A DNA stretch of 64,000 bases, taken from the NCBI RefSeq assembly GCF_001456955.1, contig NZ_KQ758472.1, forward strand, positions 194,022-258,021, given 5' to 3'. The notes beneath the pieces were generated by a model. That model saw only the letters and a list, made by a program, of their open reading frames with translations, made no database searches and had not been told where the DNA came from. The first letter of the stretch is position 1, and every line of letters begins with the position of its first letter. Shown one piece after another: positions 1-9,754 of this stretch. Source of the stretch: Microbacterium enclense. GTDB lineage: Bacteria > Actinomycetota > Actinomycetes > Actinomycetales > Microbacteriaceae. Both the position numbers and the translations under genes were made by a program.

Positions 1-176
1 ACAGATCTCCCCCAGATCATGCGCCGAGCCCGACATTCTCCGAGGTCGGCGTCAAAACGAAGTGTACGGCACGCGCATTTCGGAGCCGTAACGTGCACAC
101 GCGGCGCTATGCTCCGCGCGACACGGGTCCCGCGCCTTCGCGGGCATCGCCGGCGGCGAAGGAAGCCGCCCGCGAA

Positions 177-2195
177 CTATCCGCGTACGCGTCGCAGAAT
201 GCTGCGATAAGCATTCATGGTCTGCGTGGCGATGACGTCCCAATCCAACGCACGCAGATCGGCGCGCTCCGGTCGACCCGATGCGACGGACCATTCCAGG
301 GCGTGCGTCAGATAGGCCGAGGTCAGATCCCCGTCGTACAGGCGCACCCAGTGGTCGCCGAGTTGCTCCTGCAGTTCCCGCATGGCGCCCAGCTGCGGGA
401 CGAGTACCGGACGATCCGCGGAGACGGCGAGGATCGCCGACCCGGAATTCTGGATGCGCGCATACGGGAGGATCACCAGGTCGGCGGCGGCGAGCGCCGC
501 CGCGATGTCGTCGTCGGGGAGGAATCGCGCGTCGATCACGATCCGGTCGTCGCCGCGGGCGGCGTCTCTGATCTCCGTCTCGAGCTCGGGCGGGGAGATC
601 TTTCCGGCGATGAGCAGCGTGGCATCCACCCCGCTCTCGCGGAAGACGCGGATCAGGTGCGGAACGTTCTTGTAGCGGCGGATCTGCCCGACGCTGGCGA
701 TCACGGGACGATCGACGTCGAGCCCGAGCCGTCGTCGCGCCTCGACCCGGTCCACACCGAAGTCGTACGAGTCGCGGTAGTGGCCGTGCGGGATGACAGC
801 CGCCGGGACCTCGGCGAGCGCAGGATAGGCAGCCCGGGCGCTGACGACGCCCTGCTCGGTCAGCGAGATGATGCCGTCGACGTTCTTCAGCAGCAGCCTG
901 TCGGCCAGGGCGCGCAACCGGGCCGTCGAGCGCTCCTCGTGGGCCGCCACGTTGTGCACCGTCCACACGAGCGCGGTTCCCCGGCGGCGCGTGAGCGCGA
1001 GGCTGCCGTAGAACAGCGCCAGCCGGCAGACGTGGCGGTAGAGCCGCGGCCCCGACAGGAACGACAGGTCCGGCCAGTGCAGGTGGATGACGTCGGTGCG
1101 CTCGAGCAGGAGCCGCCCGTAGTGCAGGTCGCGCACGACGGCGCCCTGACGCCGGAGTGCGCGGTACAGGTCGGCGGTGTAGGGATTCGCCTTCTCGGTG
1201 CGGAAGGCGGGCTCCGCCTGCACGACCAGCGGATGCCGCGCCGTCGTCGACGGCTCGCGGCCGAACAGCGTGCGCTCGGCCGCGGGGAACCCCCGCCGCC
1301 ACGACCGGCGGTGCGCCCACGCCTGGCGGTACGCGTCACGCGAGCTGCGACGCAGCGCCTCCAGGACGGCGCGCAACGCCACGCCCGCCTGCAGCAGCAG
1401 GGTGGCGACGAGCGCCACCGGAGCCGACCAGACCGTCGTGAAGTACGTGACCTTGCCCGCGAGCACCATCGCGAGGCGGCGACCGCTCGAGCTGCTCGAA
1501 CCGCCCACGTCGTGTCGGATGACGGCATCCGGGACGATGACCGGCCGGAAACCGCGACGCCACGCGCGCGTGGAGAACTCGGCATCCTCGCCGTAGAGGA
1601 AGAAGCGCTCGTCCATCCCGCCGATGCGGTGCCACACGTCGCGGCGCGACAGCAGGAGGCACCCCGTGACGATCGGCACCTCGCGAACGGAATCGCGCTT
1701 CCACCGCCCCAGGGATTCCGGATCGAACACCGCGGACTTCTTCGCCACGGCCGACGCCCCGGTGGCGTAGCACAGTAGCGACCACAGGCTCGGGGCGCCC
1801 CAGCACGACGACGGATCGAGCGCGCCGTTCTCATCGACCGTGCGGCCGCCGTAGACGCCATGCTCGGGATGCGCCTCGGCGAAGGCCACCAGCGCCTCGA
1901 GCGACCCCGGGAACGCCGAGGCGTCGGGGTTGAACAGCATCACGTAGTCGGCGGTCGACGCGTCGACGCCCCGGTTGACCGCCCGGGCGAAACCGAGGTT
2001 CTCCCCCGCGTCGATGAGCGTCACTCCGGGGTGCGCCGACCGGATCGCCTCGAGCGAGCCGTCGGTCGACCCGTTGTCGATGAGAACGACCCCGAGCCAC
2101 TCCAGGCCGAGGCCGACGAGGGAGTCGATGGCTTCGAGCGTGCGCTCGCGGGTGTTGTAGTTGACGATGATCGCGTCGACGGTGGGCGCGCTCAC
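177..2195 (-). CDS. Two-domain glycosyltransferase (GT2 + GT4 fusion)
   Basis: A 672-residue protein that joins two glycosyltransferase folds. Residues about 7-230 are a GT-A/family 2 domain with IDNGSTDGS (39-47) and the acidic nucleotide-sugar site NPDA (89-92). A hydrophobic stretch near 250-283 may sit on or in the membrane. Residues about 330-670 look like a GT-B/family 4 domain, with the motif [15 protein letters not shown] typical of the second Rossmann half. Such a protein could add two consecutive sugars to a lipid-linked repeat unit at the inner membrane; the donor sugars cannot be read from sequence. It is the last gene of the leftward operon and overlaps the acetyltransferase gene by 4 bp. 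Bases 1-176 downstream hold no gene I can support, only short GC-rich inverted repeats. Confidence 0.88.
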   Translation of the reverse strand: MSAPTVDAIIVNYNTRERTLEAIDSLVGLGLEWLGVVLIDNGSTDGSLEAIRSAHPGVTLIDAGENLGFARAVNRGVDASTADYVMLFNPDASAFPGSLEALVAFAEAHPEHGVYGGRTVDENGALDPSSCWGAPSLWSLLCYATGASAVAKKSAVFDPESLGRWKRDSVREVPIVTGCLLLSRRDVWHRIGGMDERFFLYGEDAEFSTRAWRRGFRPVIVPDAVIRHDVGGSSSSSGRRLAMVLAGKVTYFTTVWSAPVALVATLLLQAGVALRAVLEALRRSSRDAYRQAWAHRRSWRRGFPAAERTLFGREPSTTARHPLVVQAEPAFRTEKANPYTADLYRALRRQGAVVRDLHYGRLLLERTDVIHLHWPDLSFLSGPRLYRHVCRLALFYGSLALTRRRGTALVWTVHNVAAHEERSTARLRALADRLLLKNVDGIISLTEQGVVSARAAYPALAEVPAAVIPHGHYRDSYDFGVDRVEARRRLGLDVDRPVIASVGQIRRYKNVPHLIRVFRESGVDATLLIAGKISPPELETEIRDAARGDDRIVIDARFLPDDDIAAALAAADLVILPYARIQNSGSAILAVSADRPVLVPQLGAMRELQEQLGDHWVRLYDGDLTSAYLTHALEWSVASGRPERADLRALDWDVIATQTMNAYRSILRRVRG

Positions 2196-2755
2196 GCGCC
2201 GACCTGCGCGGCCGCGGGGGAATCGACGTCCTGGCGGTACGCGATGACCTTGGCGGGGATGCCGCCGGCGATCGCGTTCTCGGGGATGTCCTTCGTCACG
2301 ACGGCTCCGGCGGCGATGATGGCACCGTCACCGATGGTCACCCCGGCGAGGACGACGACGTCGGCCCCGAGCCAGGTACCCGACCCGATGACGATGTCGT
2401 CCTCGGCCTTGGGCTGATCCATCGGCGGGATGCCCTTCGCGATGCCGTAGTTCGACGCGGTCACCGTGACCCGGGGGGCGAGCAGCGCCTTCTCCCCGAA
2501 GGTGATCCGCCCCGTGGAGTTGCCCGCCCAGATCGTGGAGTACTCGCCGATGCGCGTGCCCGCGCCGATCGTGATGCGCTCGCCGTTGCGGAACGAGACA
2601 TTGGGCGCGAAGCTCACGTCCTTGCCCCGGGTGAGCTTGCGCACCTGCGACACGTGGGCGTACCCGTAGAAGTGCAGCACACGCAGACCGTGGATGTACA
2701 CCCGGGGGTCGAGCACCGACGCGCCCGCCACCAGCACCTTGCGGATCCGGCTCAT
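2192..2755 (-). CDS. Hexapeptide-repeat acetyltransferase
   Basis: A 187-residue left-handed beta-helix protein. The run [10 protein letters not shown] / [16 protein letters not shown] / [18 protein letters not shown] is the classic hexapeptide pattern of WbbJ/maltose-O-acetyltransferase-type enzymes, ending in the usual [10 protein letters not shown]. It probably O-acetylates a sugar of the polymer in the cytoplasm with acetyl-CoA. The chosen ATG at 2755 overlaps the end of the upstream fusion gene by 4 bp, implying translational coupling; the longer upstream reading in the same frame is out of place because it runs through the neighbouring gene. Confidence 0.88.
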   Translation of the reverse strand: MSRIRKVLVAGASVLDPRVYIHGLRVLHFYGYAHVSQVRKLTRGKDVSFAPNVSFRNGERITIGAGTRIGEYSTIWAGNSTGRITFGEKALLAPRVTVTASNYGIAKGIPPMDQPKAEDDIVIGSGTWLGADVVVLAGVTIGDGAIIAAGAVVTKDIPENAIAGGIPAKVIAYRQDVDSPAAAQVGA

Positions 2756-4953
2756 TCGTCCACCCCTTCGAGCATCGAGCGCAGCCGGCGGGCCACGCCT
2801 TCGGTGTCCAGCTCCGCGCGGGTCGTGACCGTCACGGTGATCGTGTCGCCGTAGACCGCGGCGAAGACGGCGAGCTCGTCGCGGCGGTCCGACGCCGGCA
2901 GCACGATGAAGCGCTCGACGACGTCGCCGGAGAAGTACCGCGGCTCGCGCGACCATGGGACGAGGGTCACGTAGCCGATCGAACGCCCCCGCGGCTGGTC
3001 GTCCTCGGAGAGGCCCCGCGCGAAGGACGCGACCTGCGCGCGCACGGATGCCACCACCTCGGGCAGCCCCGACGACGGCGTTCCGTGGGCACGGAGCATC
3101 TCGACGTGATTGCGGATCGCGCGTTCGCCCTTCCGGCGCCGCGACACGGGGACCATCACGTCGATGCCGTCGAGGTCGTCGTCGACCGCGCACATCGCGG
3201 CCGCGACGATGAAGTCGTTGAGCGATCCGCGCAGCTTCGCAGCGCGACGGGTGGTCGCCGAGGCGTCGACCTCGAAGAACGTGTCGGTGAACGGCGGGAT
3301 GAACTGCGCGCGCAGGTCCTTCCGCGTCGCGTAGACCTCCTTGAGCGGACGGATGTTGCGTCCCACCACGCGCTTCATCCGCTTGACGACGGGCTTGCGC
3401 CAGTACTCACGCCAGGCGGCCGGGGCGTCGGGCTGCGCGTCCCACCAGCTGCGCGCCGCGTACAGCGGCACGAGCAGGCGCGATGCGGGAGGCCGGGAAG
3501 GGCTCGGAGCGATCGTCTCCTCGACCTCGGCGCTCGCCTCGGTCAGCTCGGTGAGGCGTTCCATCGCCCACTTCGCGTCGCCGTTGGCGTGATGCATGCG
3601 CGCTCCGAAGGCCACCTGGCCGGTGTCGAGCGACGTGAAGGTGAAGTCCCACAGCGGACGGTCCCGCGGCAGCAGACCGCGGTCGCCGTCGATGAACCAG
3701 CGAAGCGGCGTCGAGCGCAGACCGTGCGTCCCCTCCGGGAAGTGCACGTGCGCGCGCAGGTCGAAGTCGTCGGCGGGCACCCAGGCGGGTGCCGTCATCC
3801 CGAGCGGGGAGTCCACGACACGCAACCGGAACTCCGGAACCCGCCGCACGAGACGTTCGACGCCCGCCAGGATCTTCTCGCGATCGAGCGATCCGTCATC
3901 CAGGCGCAGGTTGCGACCGTGCAGCACCAGGATGCAGCCGGTGTGCATCGTCTCGTACTTGATATCGGACGCCAGGTGCGTCTCGTCGAGGATGCGCAGC
4001 AGCTCGACCGAGACCGGGGTCGTCGAGGGGTCCGGCGTGGGGGGCGAGCCGTCACCCGTGGCCGCGGGCGCGGCCGACGACACGAACCGCTCCCCGATGA
4101 CGGGTGAGCGCCACGCCTGACGTGCACCGGTGACGATGCCGCTGAACATGGCGTGCTCGTGGGCACCCGGCTTGTTGCGCGCGAACGCACGGACGATGCG
4201 CACCACCGACCGGCCTCCCAGCCGCCAGGCGAGACGCGCGCCGAGCACCGGATCGATGCGCACCCACTTCGCGATCATCGCGCCCAGCCCGAGACCGTAG
4301 CCGCGGTGGAGGTTGACGTAGTCCTGGCCCTCGCGGGTGTTGTTGTGCCAGACGATGCAGGTCTCGTCGTGCACGATGGTCGACCCGCCCCGGGCGATGC
4401 GCACGAAGATGTCGAGATCCTCGGCACCGGCCCAGGGCTTCCCCGCGCCGAGCTGGTCGTCGAAGCCGCCCATCCGCAGCAGCATCTCCCGCCGGAACGC
4501 CATGACCGCGCCATGGCCGGCATCCAGACCCTCGACGGGGGTGCGGTACAGACGCTCGCGGCGGTACGGGGCCTTGGCCGCGGACTCGGAGCGGTGCAGC
4601 ATGCGCCCCGTGACGGCGCCGACCGTGGGGTCGTCGAAGTGCGGGAGCACGACGTCGATCCACCCCTCCTCGGGAAGGCAGTCGTCGTCGGTGAAGATGA
4701 CGAACGGCCGCCCGGAGGCATGGATGCCGGCATTGCGCGCCACCGAGAGTCCGGCGCCAGCGCGCACGTAGACGACGCCGGCCTCCTCGGCGATCAGCCG
4801 GGTCTCGTCGGTGTCGGAGGCGCTGTCGACGACGACGACCTCGGTCTCGCGGGGCGTGGTCTTGCGGATCGCAGCGAGGGCTTCGCGCAGGAAGGCCGGC
4901 CGGTTGCGGGTGCAGACGATGACGGAGATGTCAGACGGCGTGAGCATGCGCAC
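2752..4953 (-). CDS. GT2 glycosyltransferase fused to WS/DGAT-type acyltransferase
   Basis: A 733-residue fusion. Residues about 8-230 are a family 2 glycosyltransferase: [16 protein letters not shown], the acidic TDDDC (88-92) and a WHNN region near 202. A Pro/Thr/Ser-rich linker (about 292-313) leads to a second domain (about 315-730) resembling the wax-ester-synthase/diacylglycerol-acyltransferase superfamily. It carries RPLWDF (432-437, the PLW motif), MHHANGD (453-459, giving HHxxxD with His454, His455 and Asp459) and NDFIVAAAM (the ND motif). WS/DGAT proteins transfer acyl groups from acyl-CoA. The inference is that one polypeptide adds a sugar and an acyl chain, producing an acylated glycan or glycolipid. 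The last position of HHxxxDG is Ala rather than Gly. The start could also be the ATG 6 bp downstream. It overlaps its upstream neighbour by 23 bp. Confidence 0.85.
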   Translation of the reverse strand: MRMLTPSDISVIVCTRNRPAFLREALAAIRKTTPRETEVVVVDSASDTDETRLIAEEAGVVYVRAGAGLSVARNAGIHASGRPFVIFTDDDCLPEEGWIDVVLPHFDDPTVGAVTGRMLHRSESAAKAPYRRERLYRTPVEGLDAGHGAVMAFRREMLLRMGGFDDQLGAGKPWAGAEDLDIFVRIARGGSTIVHDETCIVWHNNTREGQDYVNLHRGYGLGLGAMIAKWVRIDPVLGARLAWRLGGRSVVRIVRAFARNKPGAHEHAMFSGIVTGARQAWRSPVIGERFVSSAAPAATGDGSPPTPDPSTTPVSVELLRILDETHLASDIKYETMHTGCILVLHGRNLRLDDGSLDREKILAGVERLVRRVPEFRLRVVDSPLGMTAPAWVPADDFDLRAHVHFPEGTHGLRSTPLRWFIDGDRGLLPRDRPLWDFTFTSLDTGQVAFGARMHHANGDAKWAMERLTELTEASAEVEETIAPSPSRPPASRLLVPLYAARSWWDAQPDAPAAWREYWRKPVVKRMKRVVGRNIRPLKEVYATRKDLRAQFIPPFTDTFFEVDASATTRRAAKLRGSLNDFIVAAAMCAVDDDLDGIDVMVPVSRRRKGERAIRNHVEMLRAHGTPSSGLPEVVASVRAQVASFARGLSEDDQPRGRSIGYVTLVPWSREPRYFSGDVVERFIVLPASDRRDELAVFAAVYGDTITVTVTTRAELDTEGVARRLRSMLEGVDE

Positions 4954-6112
4954 CCTTCGTCGTCGCGAGGTCGCGGGCGGCTTCGTAGCAGCCGACCAGC
5001 GTCTCGGCCGCGGCGTCCCAGGTCAGTGCGGGGACGTGGTCGATCGCGGCGGCGCTCATGCGCGCGAGCGTGGAGCGGTCGCGCGCGAGCAGGTCGAGGT
5101 GGGCGAGGAGCGCGTCGACGTCGCGGGGTTCGTGGAACAGGCCCTGCACGCCGTCGTCCATCAGAGCGCCGGAGGCGGTCGAGACCAGGGGCACGCACCC
5201 CATGGCCTGCGCCTCATAGGTCACCAGCGCCGATCCCTCTTCGATGGTGGGCAGGAGCAGGACATCGGATGCCGCGAGCGCCGCCTCCACCTGATGCGAG
5301 AAGCCGATGACCTTGACGCTCGGGTGGGCGAGCCTGTCGGCGAGCAGCGCTTCGTAGGCCGGCAGCATCCGCCCGATCACCGTGAACGTGCCCTCGCGAC
5401 TCGCGTCCGACCGCAGCCATGCGTCGAGGGCGTAGTGCAGGCCCTTCCGCGGTTCTCCGAGCCCGACGTAGACGGCTCGCAGCGCCGCCGCCGCCTCCGA
5501 CCGCGGCCTCGCCCGGCGCGATCCCGGCCGGAAGCCGTACTGGTGGCGCAGGACGCGGTCATCGTCGAACCCGGCGTCACGGAACGACCGGGCGACGAAC
5601 TCCGACGGGGCGAGGATGGCGGTCGCGCGCGACCAATCGGCGCGCTCCATCTCGAGGCGACGGGCGTTGGCGGTGTGCGCGGTGTCCACCGTGCCCTGCA
5701 GGCCCAGGGCGGCGACCTCGTCGGCCACCACCTTCCACGCGTACTCGGTGTGGGTGTTCGGCGCTTCGCGGACCACGGCGATCCCCCGCTCCCGCGCCGC
5801 CTGGGCGGTGCGGCCGGGTCCGGTGGGCCAGAGATGCACGACGTCGAACCCGCCACGTGCGGCGATCTGCGCCGCGCGGTGGTCGTGCCACGCGAAGGCG
5901 CGGTCGCGTCCGATCAGGCGGTGGGGAATCCTCCGGCCTCGCACCGTGAGGGTCTGCGTCACCCGCACACCGGCCGGCAGCGGCCGCGCGATGCTCGCCG
6001 CGACCACGTGCACGTCATGGCCCAGCCGCGCCAGTCCGTCGACCTGGTTCCACGCCGTCCAGCCGATCCCCGGCGCTCCGAGTGCATGAGGAAACGAAAA
6101 AAGCACCCGCAT
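4931..6112 (-). CDS. GT4 family glycosyltransferase
   Basis: A 393-residue GT-B fold protein beginning MRVLFSFPHALGAPGIG, the glycine-rich N-terminal loop of family 4 enzymes. The C-terminal half holds VYVGLGEPRKGLHYAL and the E-x7-E-like region LPTIEEGSALVTYEAQAMG, which binds the nucleotide sugar. It is the first gene of the leftward operon and its ATG follows a long upstream region shared with the rightward operon. Acceptor and donor are unknown; its place in the cluster says it extends the repeat unit of the surface polysaccharide. Confidence 0.88.
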   Translation of the reverse strand: MRVLFSFPHALGAPGIGWTAWNQVDGLARLGHDVHVVAASIARPLPAGVRVTQTLTVRGRRIPHRLIGRDRAFAWHDHRAAQIAARGGFDVVHLWPTGPGRTAQAARERGIAVVREAPNTHTEYAWKVVADEVAALGLQGTVDTAHTANARRLEMERADWSRATAILAPSEFVARSFRDAGFDDDRVLRHQYGFRPGSRRARPRSEAAAALRAVYVGLGEPRKGLHYALDAWLRSDASREGTFTVIGRMLPAYEALLADRLAHPSVKVIGFSHQVEAALAASDVLLLPTIEEGSALVTYEAQAMGCVPLVSTASGALMDDGVQGLFHEPRDVDALLAHLDLLARDRSTLARMSAAAIDHVPALTWDAAAETLVGCYEAARDLATTKGAHAHAV

Positions 6113-6398
6113 CGAACATTGCCCCCGTTTCGGGCGGGCATCGAATTGAAAACGTCAATGCTCGCCGGTCTCCTACTGTGGACACGGGGAGTCGGCATTG
6201 CAAGTCGAGCACTTGTTGTACACCGGACTGACGCGACGTTGTAACACGTGCGAATCGCTAATACCAGACGTTGCCCGCATACTGTCAAGGTGAGGTCGAT
6301 CGGTTCTGCCGGTCATGGGGTGTCTTCGGGGATCCTCTCATTCGCCATAGGTGGCTCAAGTTACATCGTCGCCCGGGGGGGCGACTGGAGGGGAAACA
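6113..6398. promoter_or_regulatory. Divergent promoter region of the polysaccharide locus
   Basis: A 286-bp gene-free stretch between two diverging operons, less GC-rich than its surroundings. On the plus strand CATACT at 6278-6283 is a possible -10 box, with no clear -35. On the minus strand TTGCAA followed 18 nt later by ACAGTA (around 6170-6200) is a weaker candidate. A CACGTG hexamer lies near 6246. The leader of the rightward gene is long and ends in GGAGGGG just before ATG 6399. I cannot assign an operator. Confidence 0.4.
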
Positions 6399-7289
6399 AT
6401 GGAAATTCCGAAGTATCTGCTTGTCCTGTGGAAGAGCAAGTGGCTCCTCGTCGTCGGCGCTCTCGTCGCCGCGGTCGCCGCATTCTTCGCCGGTTTCACG
6501 ATCGTCAACGGTCAGGTCGAGCCGCGTGCTGAGCAGTCCTACCGCGCCGGCACGACCCTGCTGCTGAACGGCCCCGACCAGCCGCTCTACCAGGCCGTCA
6601 TCCCGGGGCAGGAGCTCCAGGAGGGCCAGACCCAGCCGCAGAACGTCGATCTGACCTCGCGCGCCATCCTGTACGCCTACCTCATCAGCGGCCGTGACAT
6701 GCGCGCGACCGTCGAGTCGCAGATCGGCGCCTTCTCCGAGGAGGAGACGCTCACCGCTCTGCGCCGCACCACCCAGCCCGCCGGCGACGAGTCTTTCGCC
6801 GGTCGCTACGTGCTGCCCATCCTCGAGGTCGTCGGCACCGCCACGTCGCCCGAGCGCGCCGAGCAGATCTCGCGTGTCGCCGCGCAGACGTTCGAGGCAC
6901 AGGTCGTCACCGACCAGAACGCCGCCGAGATCCCCGAAGACAACCGCGTCGTGATCACGACCATCGACGAGAAGGCCGCAGCGGCCGTCGAAGGCTCCAA
7001 CCCGGCGATCCCGGTCGTGGTGACCTTCCTCGGCGTCTTCCTGCTGTTCGTCGCCGCGGCGTACATCATCGCCGGCTCGAAGGCCTCCCGTGAGCGCAAG
7101 CGCGCCATCAAGGCCGGTCGCACCCGGGGCGGATCGACCACGGCGCAGCCCGCCGAGGACGACGCCGAGTTCTCGTTCGACGACCTCCTGCCGGGACAGG
7201 ACCCGGACTCCGCGACGGGCGCGAACCCGTCGCGCGTGCGCAGTCGGTCCTCCCGCGTCGAGTCGGCACCGCTTCGCAGCGACGCCTGA
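6399..7289 (+). CDS. Wzz-like polysaccharide chain-length/co-polymerase protein
   Basis: A 296-residue membrane protein with an N-terminal transmembrane segment (about 14-36), a periplasm-side domain of about 180 residues and a second segment (about 205-227, IPVVVTFLGVFLLFVAAAY). This two-helix layout matches the Wzz/tyrosine-kinase-modulator group that sets polymer length with Wzy. The cytoplasmic tail is basic then acidic and shows no kinase domain. I chose ATG 6399 because GGAGGGG lies 7-8 nt upstream; an in-frame GTG at 6351 would add 16 residues of low quality. It is followed 18 bp later by the polymerase gene. Confidence 0.8.
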   Translation: MEIPKYLLVLWKSKWLLVVGALVAAVAAFFAGFTIVNGQVEPRAEQSYRAGTTLLLNGPDQPLYQAVIPGQELQEGQTQPQNVDLTSRAILYAYLISGRDMRATVESQIGAFSEEETLTALRRTTQPAGDESFAGRYVLPILEVVGTATSPERAEQISRVAAQTFEAQVVTDQNAAEIPEDNRVVITTIDEKAAAAVEGSNPAIPVVVTFLGVFLLFVAAAYIIAGSKASRERKRAIKAGRTRGGSTTAQPAEDDAEFSFDDLLPGQDPDSATGANPSRVRSRSSRVESAPLRSDA

Positions 7290-7307
7290 GCTGACCAGGC
7301 TCCTCCC

Positions 7308-8921
7308 GTGTCGCTGAACACATCGCCGACGCGGGGGCCGCTCGATGCTGCCCCCGCGTCGCCTCCCGCCGCACCGGCGGTGACCGACGACGAGGTGACC
7401 CTGCCCGCCGGCCGGATGATCCTCGCCGCCGTGATCCTCATCGCCGTGGCCGCCGTCTCGGTCATCTTCCTGCCCCCGATCGCGGCCGGCGGCGTGATGA
7501 TCGCCGTCGCCCTCGCCGTGCTCGCGCGGCGGATCCTGACCTCCTGGGTCGGGTGGCTCGGCATCCTCGTCGCCGTGGTGATGTTCATCCCCATCCGGCG
7601 CTATGCCCTTCCCATCCCGCTCCCCTTCCAGCTCGAGGCCTACCGTCTCGTGCTCGTCGTCATGTTCGCCGGGATGATCGCCGCGCTGCTGCTCGACCGC
7701 GACCGCACGTGGAAGCCGGTCGGCTTCGGCTGGCCGATCGGGCTCTTCTTCATCAGCCTGCTCGTGTCGATCCCCATGAACGGCACCCAGCTCGTCGAGG
7801 AGAACCTCGGCTCCAGCGCCGTCGGAACGCTCGTCAACTGGGTCGTCCTGCTGTCGGTGTTCTACATCGTCCGGCAGATCATCGACACCGAGACCATCGC
7901 CATGGGCCTGGTCACCGCCCTCGTCTGGTGCGGCACGGTCGTGGCCGTCCTGTCCGTGTTCGAGCGCGTGACGCGTATCAACGTCTTCCACCGGCTCGAG
8001 TTCTTCCTGCCGCTGAACCTCATCGCGGCCGACGGCGAGTCCTTCCGCGCCGGCGGATACCGCTCCTTCGGATCGTCGCAGCATCCCATCGCCCTGTCGG
8101 TGATGTTCTGCATCCTCATCCCGCTCGCGATCTATCTCGCACGCTACGGCCGGTGGCCCAAGAACGAGTGGACGCGCCGTCTGGTGTACTCGATCGTCAC
8201 CATCGTCCTGATGATGGGCGTGCTGGTCGCCGTGTCGCGCACCGCCGTCATCGTGCTCGGCATCATGTTCCTGCTGACGCTGCTGCTGCGTCCGTGGCTC
8301 GGCATCACCCTGTTCGCTCTGGGGATCCCCGCCCTGGCCATCGGCGCGGCCGCGGTGCCGAAAGTGTTCGGCACCCTGATCCTGTCGTTCCTCGACATCG
8401 ACGGCCTGATCGCCTCGCAGCAGACCTCACCGGGGTTCCGCGGCGCCGGACGATTGGCCGATCTCGGCCCCTCGCTCATCCAGGCGTCCCAGTACCCGTT
8501 CTTCGGCACGGGCCTCGGCAGTCGCATCGTCGTCGGTGAGGAGCAGAACGCCTACATCCTCGACAACCAGGTGCTCGGCACCCTTCTCGAGGTCGGAGCC
8601 GTCGGCGTGCTCGGCCTGGCGATCTTCATCCTCGCGCCCCTGGTGATGCTGGGCGCGTGGGCCTTCACGACGGCGCGCGACGAACCGCGATGGGCGATGC
8701 TGGCATTCGCCCTGTTCCTCAGCGGCGCCGGATACGCCACGGCCCTGTTCTTCTACGACGCGTTCGGCTTCATGCAGACGTTCTTCGTCTATTCCATGTT
8801 GCTCGCCGTCGGCGCCTGGCTCCTCACGGCCAGCCCGCCCGCGGTGCGGGCGCGCGAAGCCGGTGAGGGGATGTTCGTCCGGTGGCCGCGCCCGCAGGCG
8901 GCGACCGGGGCCACCGCATGA
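7308..8921 (+). CDS. Wzy/O-antigen-ligase-type polysaccharide polymerase
   Basis: A 537-residue protein with about 11-12 membrane segments and a long extracytoplasmic loop between them (around 380-425, including SQQTSPGFRGAGRLADLGPS and FGTGLGSR). That topology and loop are typical of WaaL/Wzy O-antigen ligase and polymerase proteins, which join undecaprenyl-linked repeat units outside the membrane. The GTG start at 7308 follows the Wzz-like gene closely. The stop overlaps the ATG of the next glycosyltransferase by 4 bp. Polymerase and ligase cannot be told apart from sequence alone, but the neighbouring Wzz and Wzx genes favour polymerase. Confidence 0.82.
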   Translation: MSLNTSPTRGPLDAAPASPPAAPAVTDDEVTLPAGRMILAAVILIAVAAVSVIFLPPIAAGGVMIAVALAVLARRILTSWVGWLGILVAVVMFIPIRRYALPIPLPFQLEAYRLVLVVMFAGMIAALLLDRDRTWKPVGFGWPIGLFFISLLVSIPMNGTQLVEENLGSSAVGTLVNWVVLLSVFYIVRQIIDTETIAMGLVTALVWCGTVVAVLSVFERVTRINVFHRLEFFLPLNLIAADGESFRAGGYRSFGSSQHPIALSVMFCILIPLAIYLARYGRWPKNEWTRRLVYSIVTIVLMMGVLVAVSRTAVIVLGIMFLLTLLLRPWLGITLFALGIPALAIGAAAVPKVFGTLILSFLDIDGLIASQQTSPGFRGAGRLADLGPSLIQASQYPFFGTGLGSRIVVGEEQNAYILDNQVLGTLLEVGAVGVLGLAIFILAPLVMLGAWAFTTARDEPRWAMLAFALFLSGAGYATALFFYDAFGFMQTFFVYSMLLAVGAWLLTASPPAVRAREAGEGMFVRWPRPQAATGATA

Positions 8922-9754
8922 CGCCGCGGATGTCGATCGTCATCCCCGCCCACGACGAGGGGCCCCTGGTCCGGCAGAGCCTGGAGCGGATGCTCCGCGG
9001 TGCCGAGCCCGGGGAGTTCGAGGTGGTGGTCGTCGCGAACGGATGCTCCGACGACACCGCCGCACAGGCGGCGGCGGTACCCGGGGTCGAGGTCGTCGAG
9101 ATCGCGCAGGGCTCGAAGATCGCGGCACTGAACGCCGGAGACGAGCGGGCCCGGGTCTTCCCGCGCGCCTACATCGACGCCGACGTCACGTTGACGGTGT
9201 CGGCACTGCGTGCCTTGGCCGAGGCGCTCTCGTCGACCGACTCCCCGCGCGCGGCAGCGCCCCGCCTGATCGTCGACCCGTCTCGCTCGAGCCTGCCCGT
9301 GCGCGCGCACAGCCGCATCTGGGCCACCTCGTCGTACCGGTCGCGCGGTCACGTCGGCTCCGGCGTGTATGCGGTGAACGCCGCGGGCCGGAAGCGGTGG
9401 GAGGCGTTCCCCGATGTGATCGCCGACGACCGGTTCGTGCAGCTGCGCTTCTCCCCGGAGGAGCGGATGACGCTCGCCGGCGAGACCTTCACGGTCCACG
9501 CCCCGCGCACCATGCGCGCGCTCGTGCGCCGCGGTGTGCGCATCGAGCTCGGCAATCGCCAACTGCCCGATGACAGCACGGAGCGCGACCGGGGCGGCCT
9601 GCTCGCCCGTGTTGCGCGCACCCCCCGCCTGTGGGCGTCTTTTCCCTTCTACCTCTGGGGGTACGTGATGCCCAAGGCCATCGCCCGGCGTCGTTCGGCC
9701 GGTCCCGTCGCGTGGGACCGCGACACTTCGCTGCGAGAGGCGGCACGCCGATGA
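8918..9754 (+). CDS. GT2 family glycosyltransferase
   Basis: A 278-residue GT-A protein. MSIVIPAHDEGPLVRQSL starts the fold, VVVVANGCSDDTA is the nucleotide-binding region and YIDADVTL carries the DxD-type metal site. A short hydrophobic C-terminal stretch (LWASFPFYLWGYVMPKAIA) may tether it to the membrane. ATG 8918 overlaps the polymerase stop and its own stop overlaps the flippase start, so the four genes are probably translated as one coupled unit. Confidence 0.87.
   Translation: MTPRMSIVIPAHDEGPLVRQSLERMLRGAEPGEFEVVVVANGCSDDTAAQAAAVPGVEVVEIAQGSKIAALNAGDERARVFPRAYIDADVTLTVSALRALAEALSSTDSPRAAAPRLIVDPSRSSLPVRAHSRIWATSSYRSRGHVGSGVYAVNAAGRKRWEAFPDVIADDRFVQLRFSPEERMTLAGETFTVHAPRTMRALVRRGVRIELGNRQLPDDSTERDRGGLLARVARTPRLWASFPFYLWGYVMPKAIARRRSAGPVAWDRDTSLREAARR

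Noticed and set aside
1-176. Small plus-strand frame at 19-210
   Set aside because: Arg-rich, no RBS, and it overlaps the 3' end of the glycosyltransferase gene; nothing supports translation.
6285-8084. 599-codon open frame on the minus strand opposite the Wzz and Wzy genes
   Set aside because: The product is a run of Arg, Gly, Asp, His and Glu with no fold, caused by the strong third-position GC bias of the genes on the other strand; the plus-strand genes have membrane helices and RBSs.
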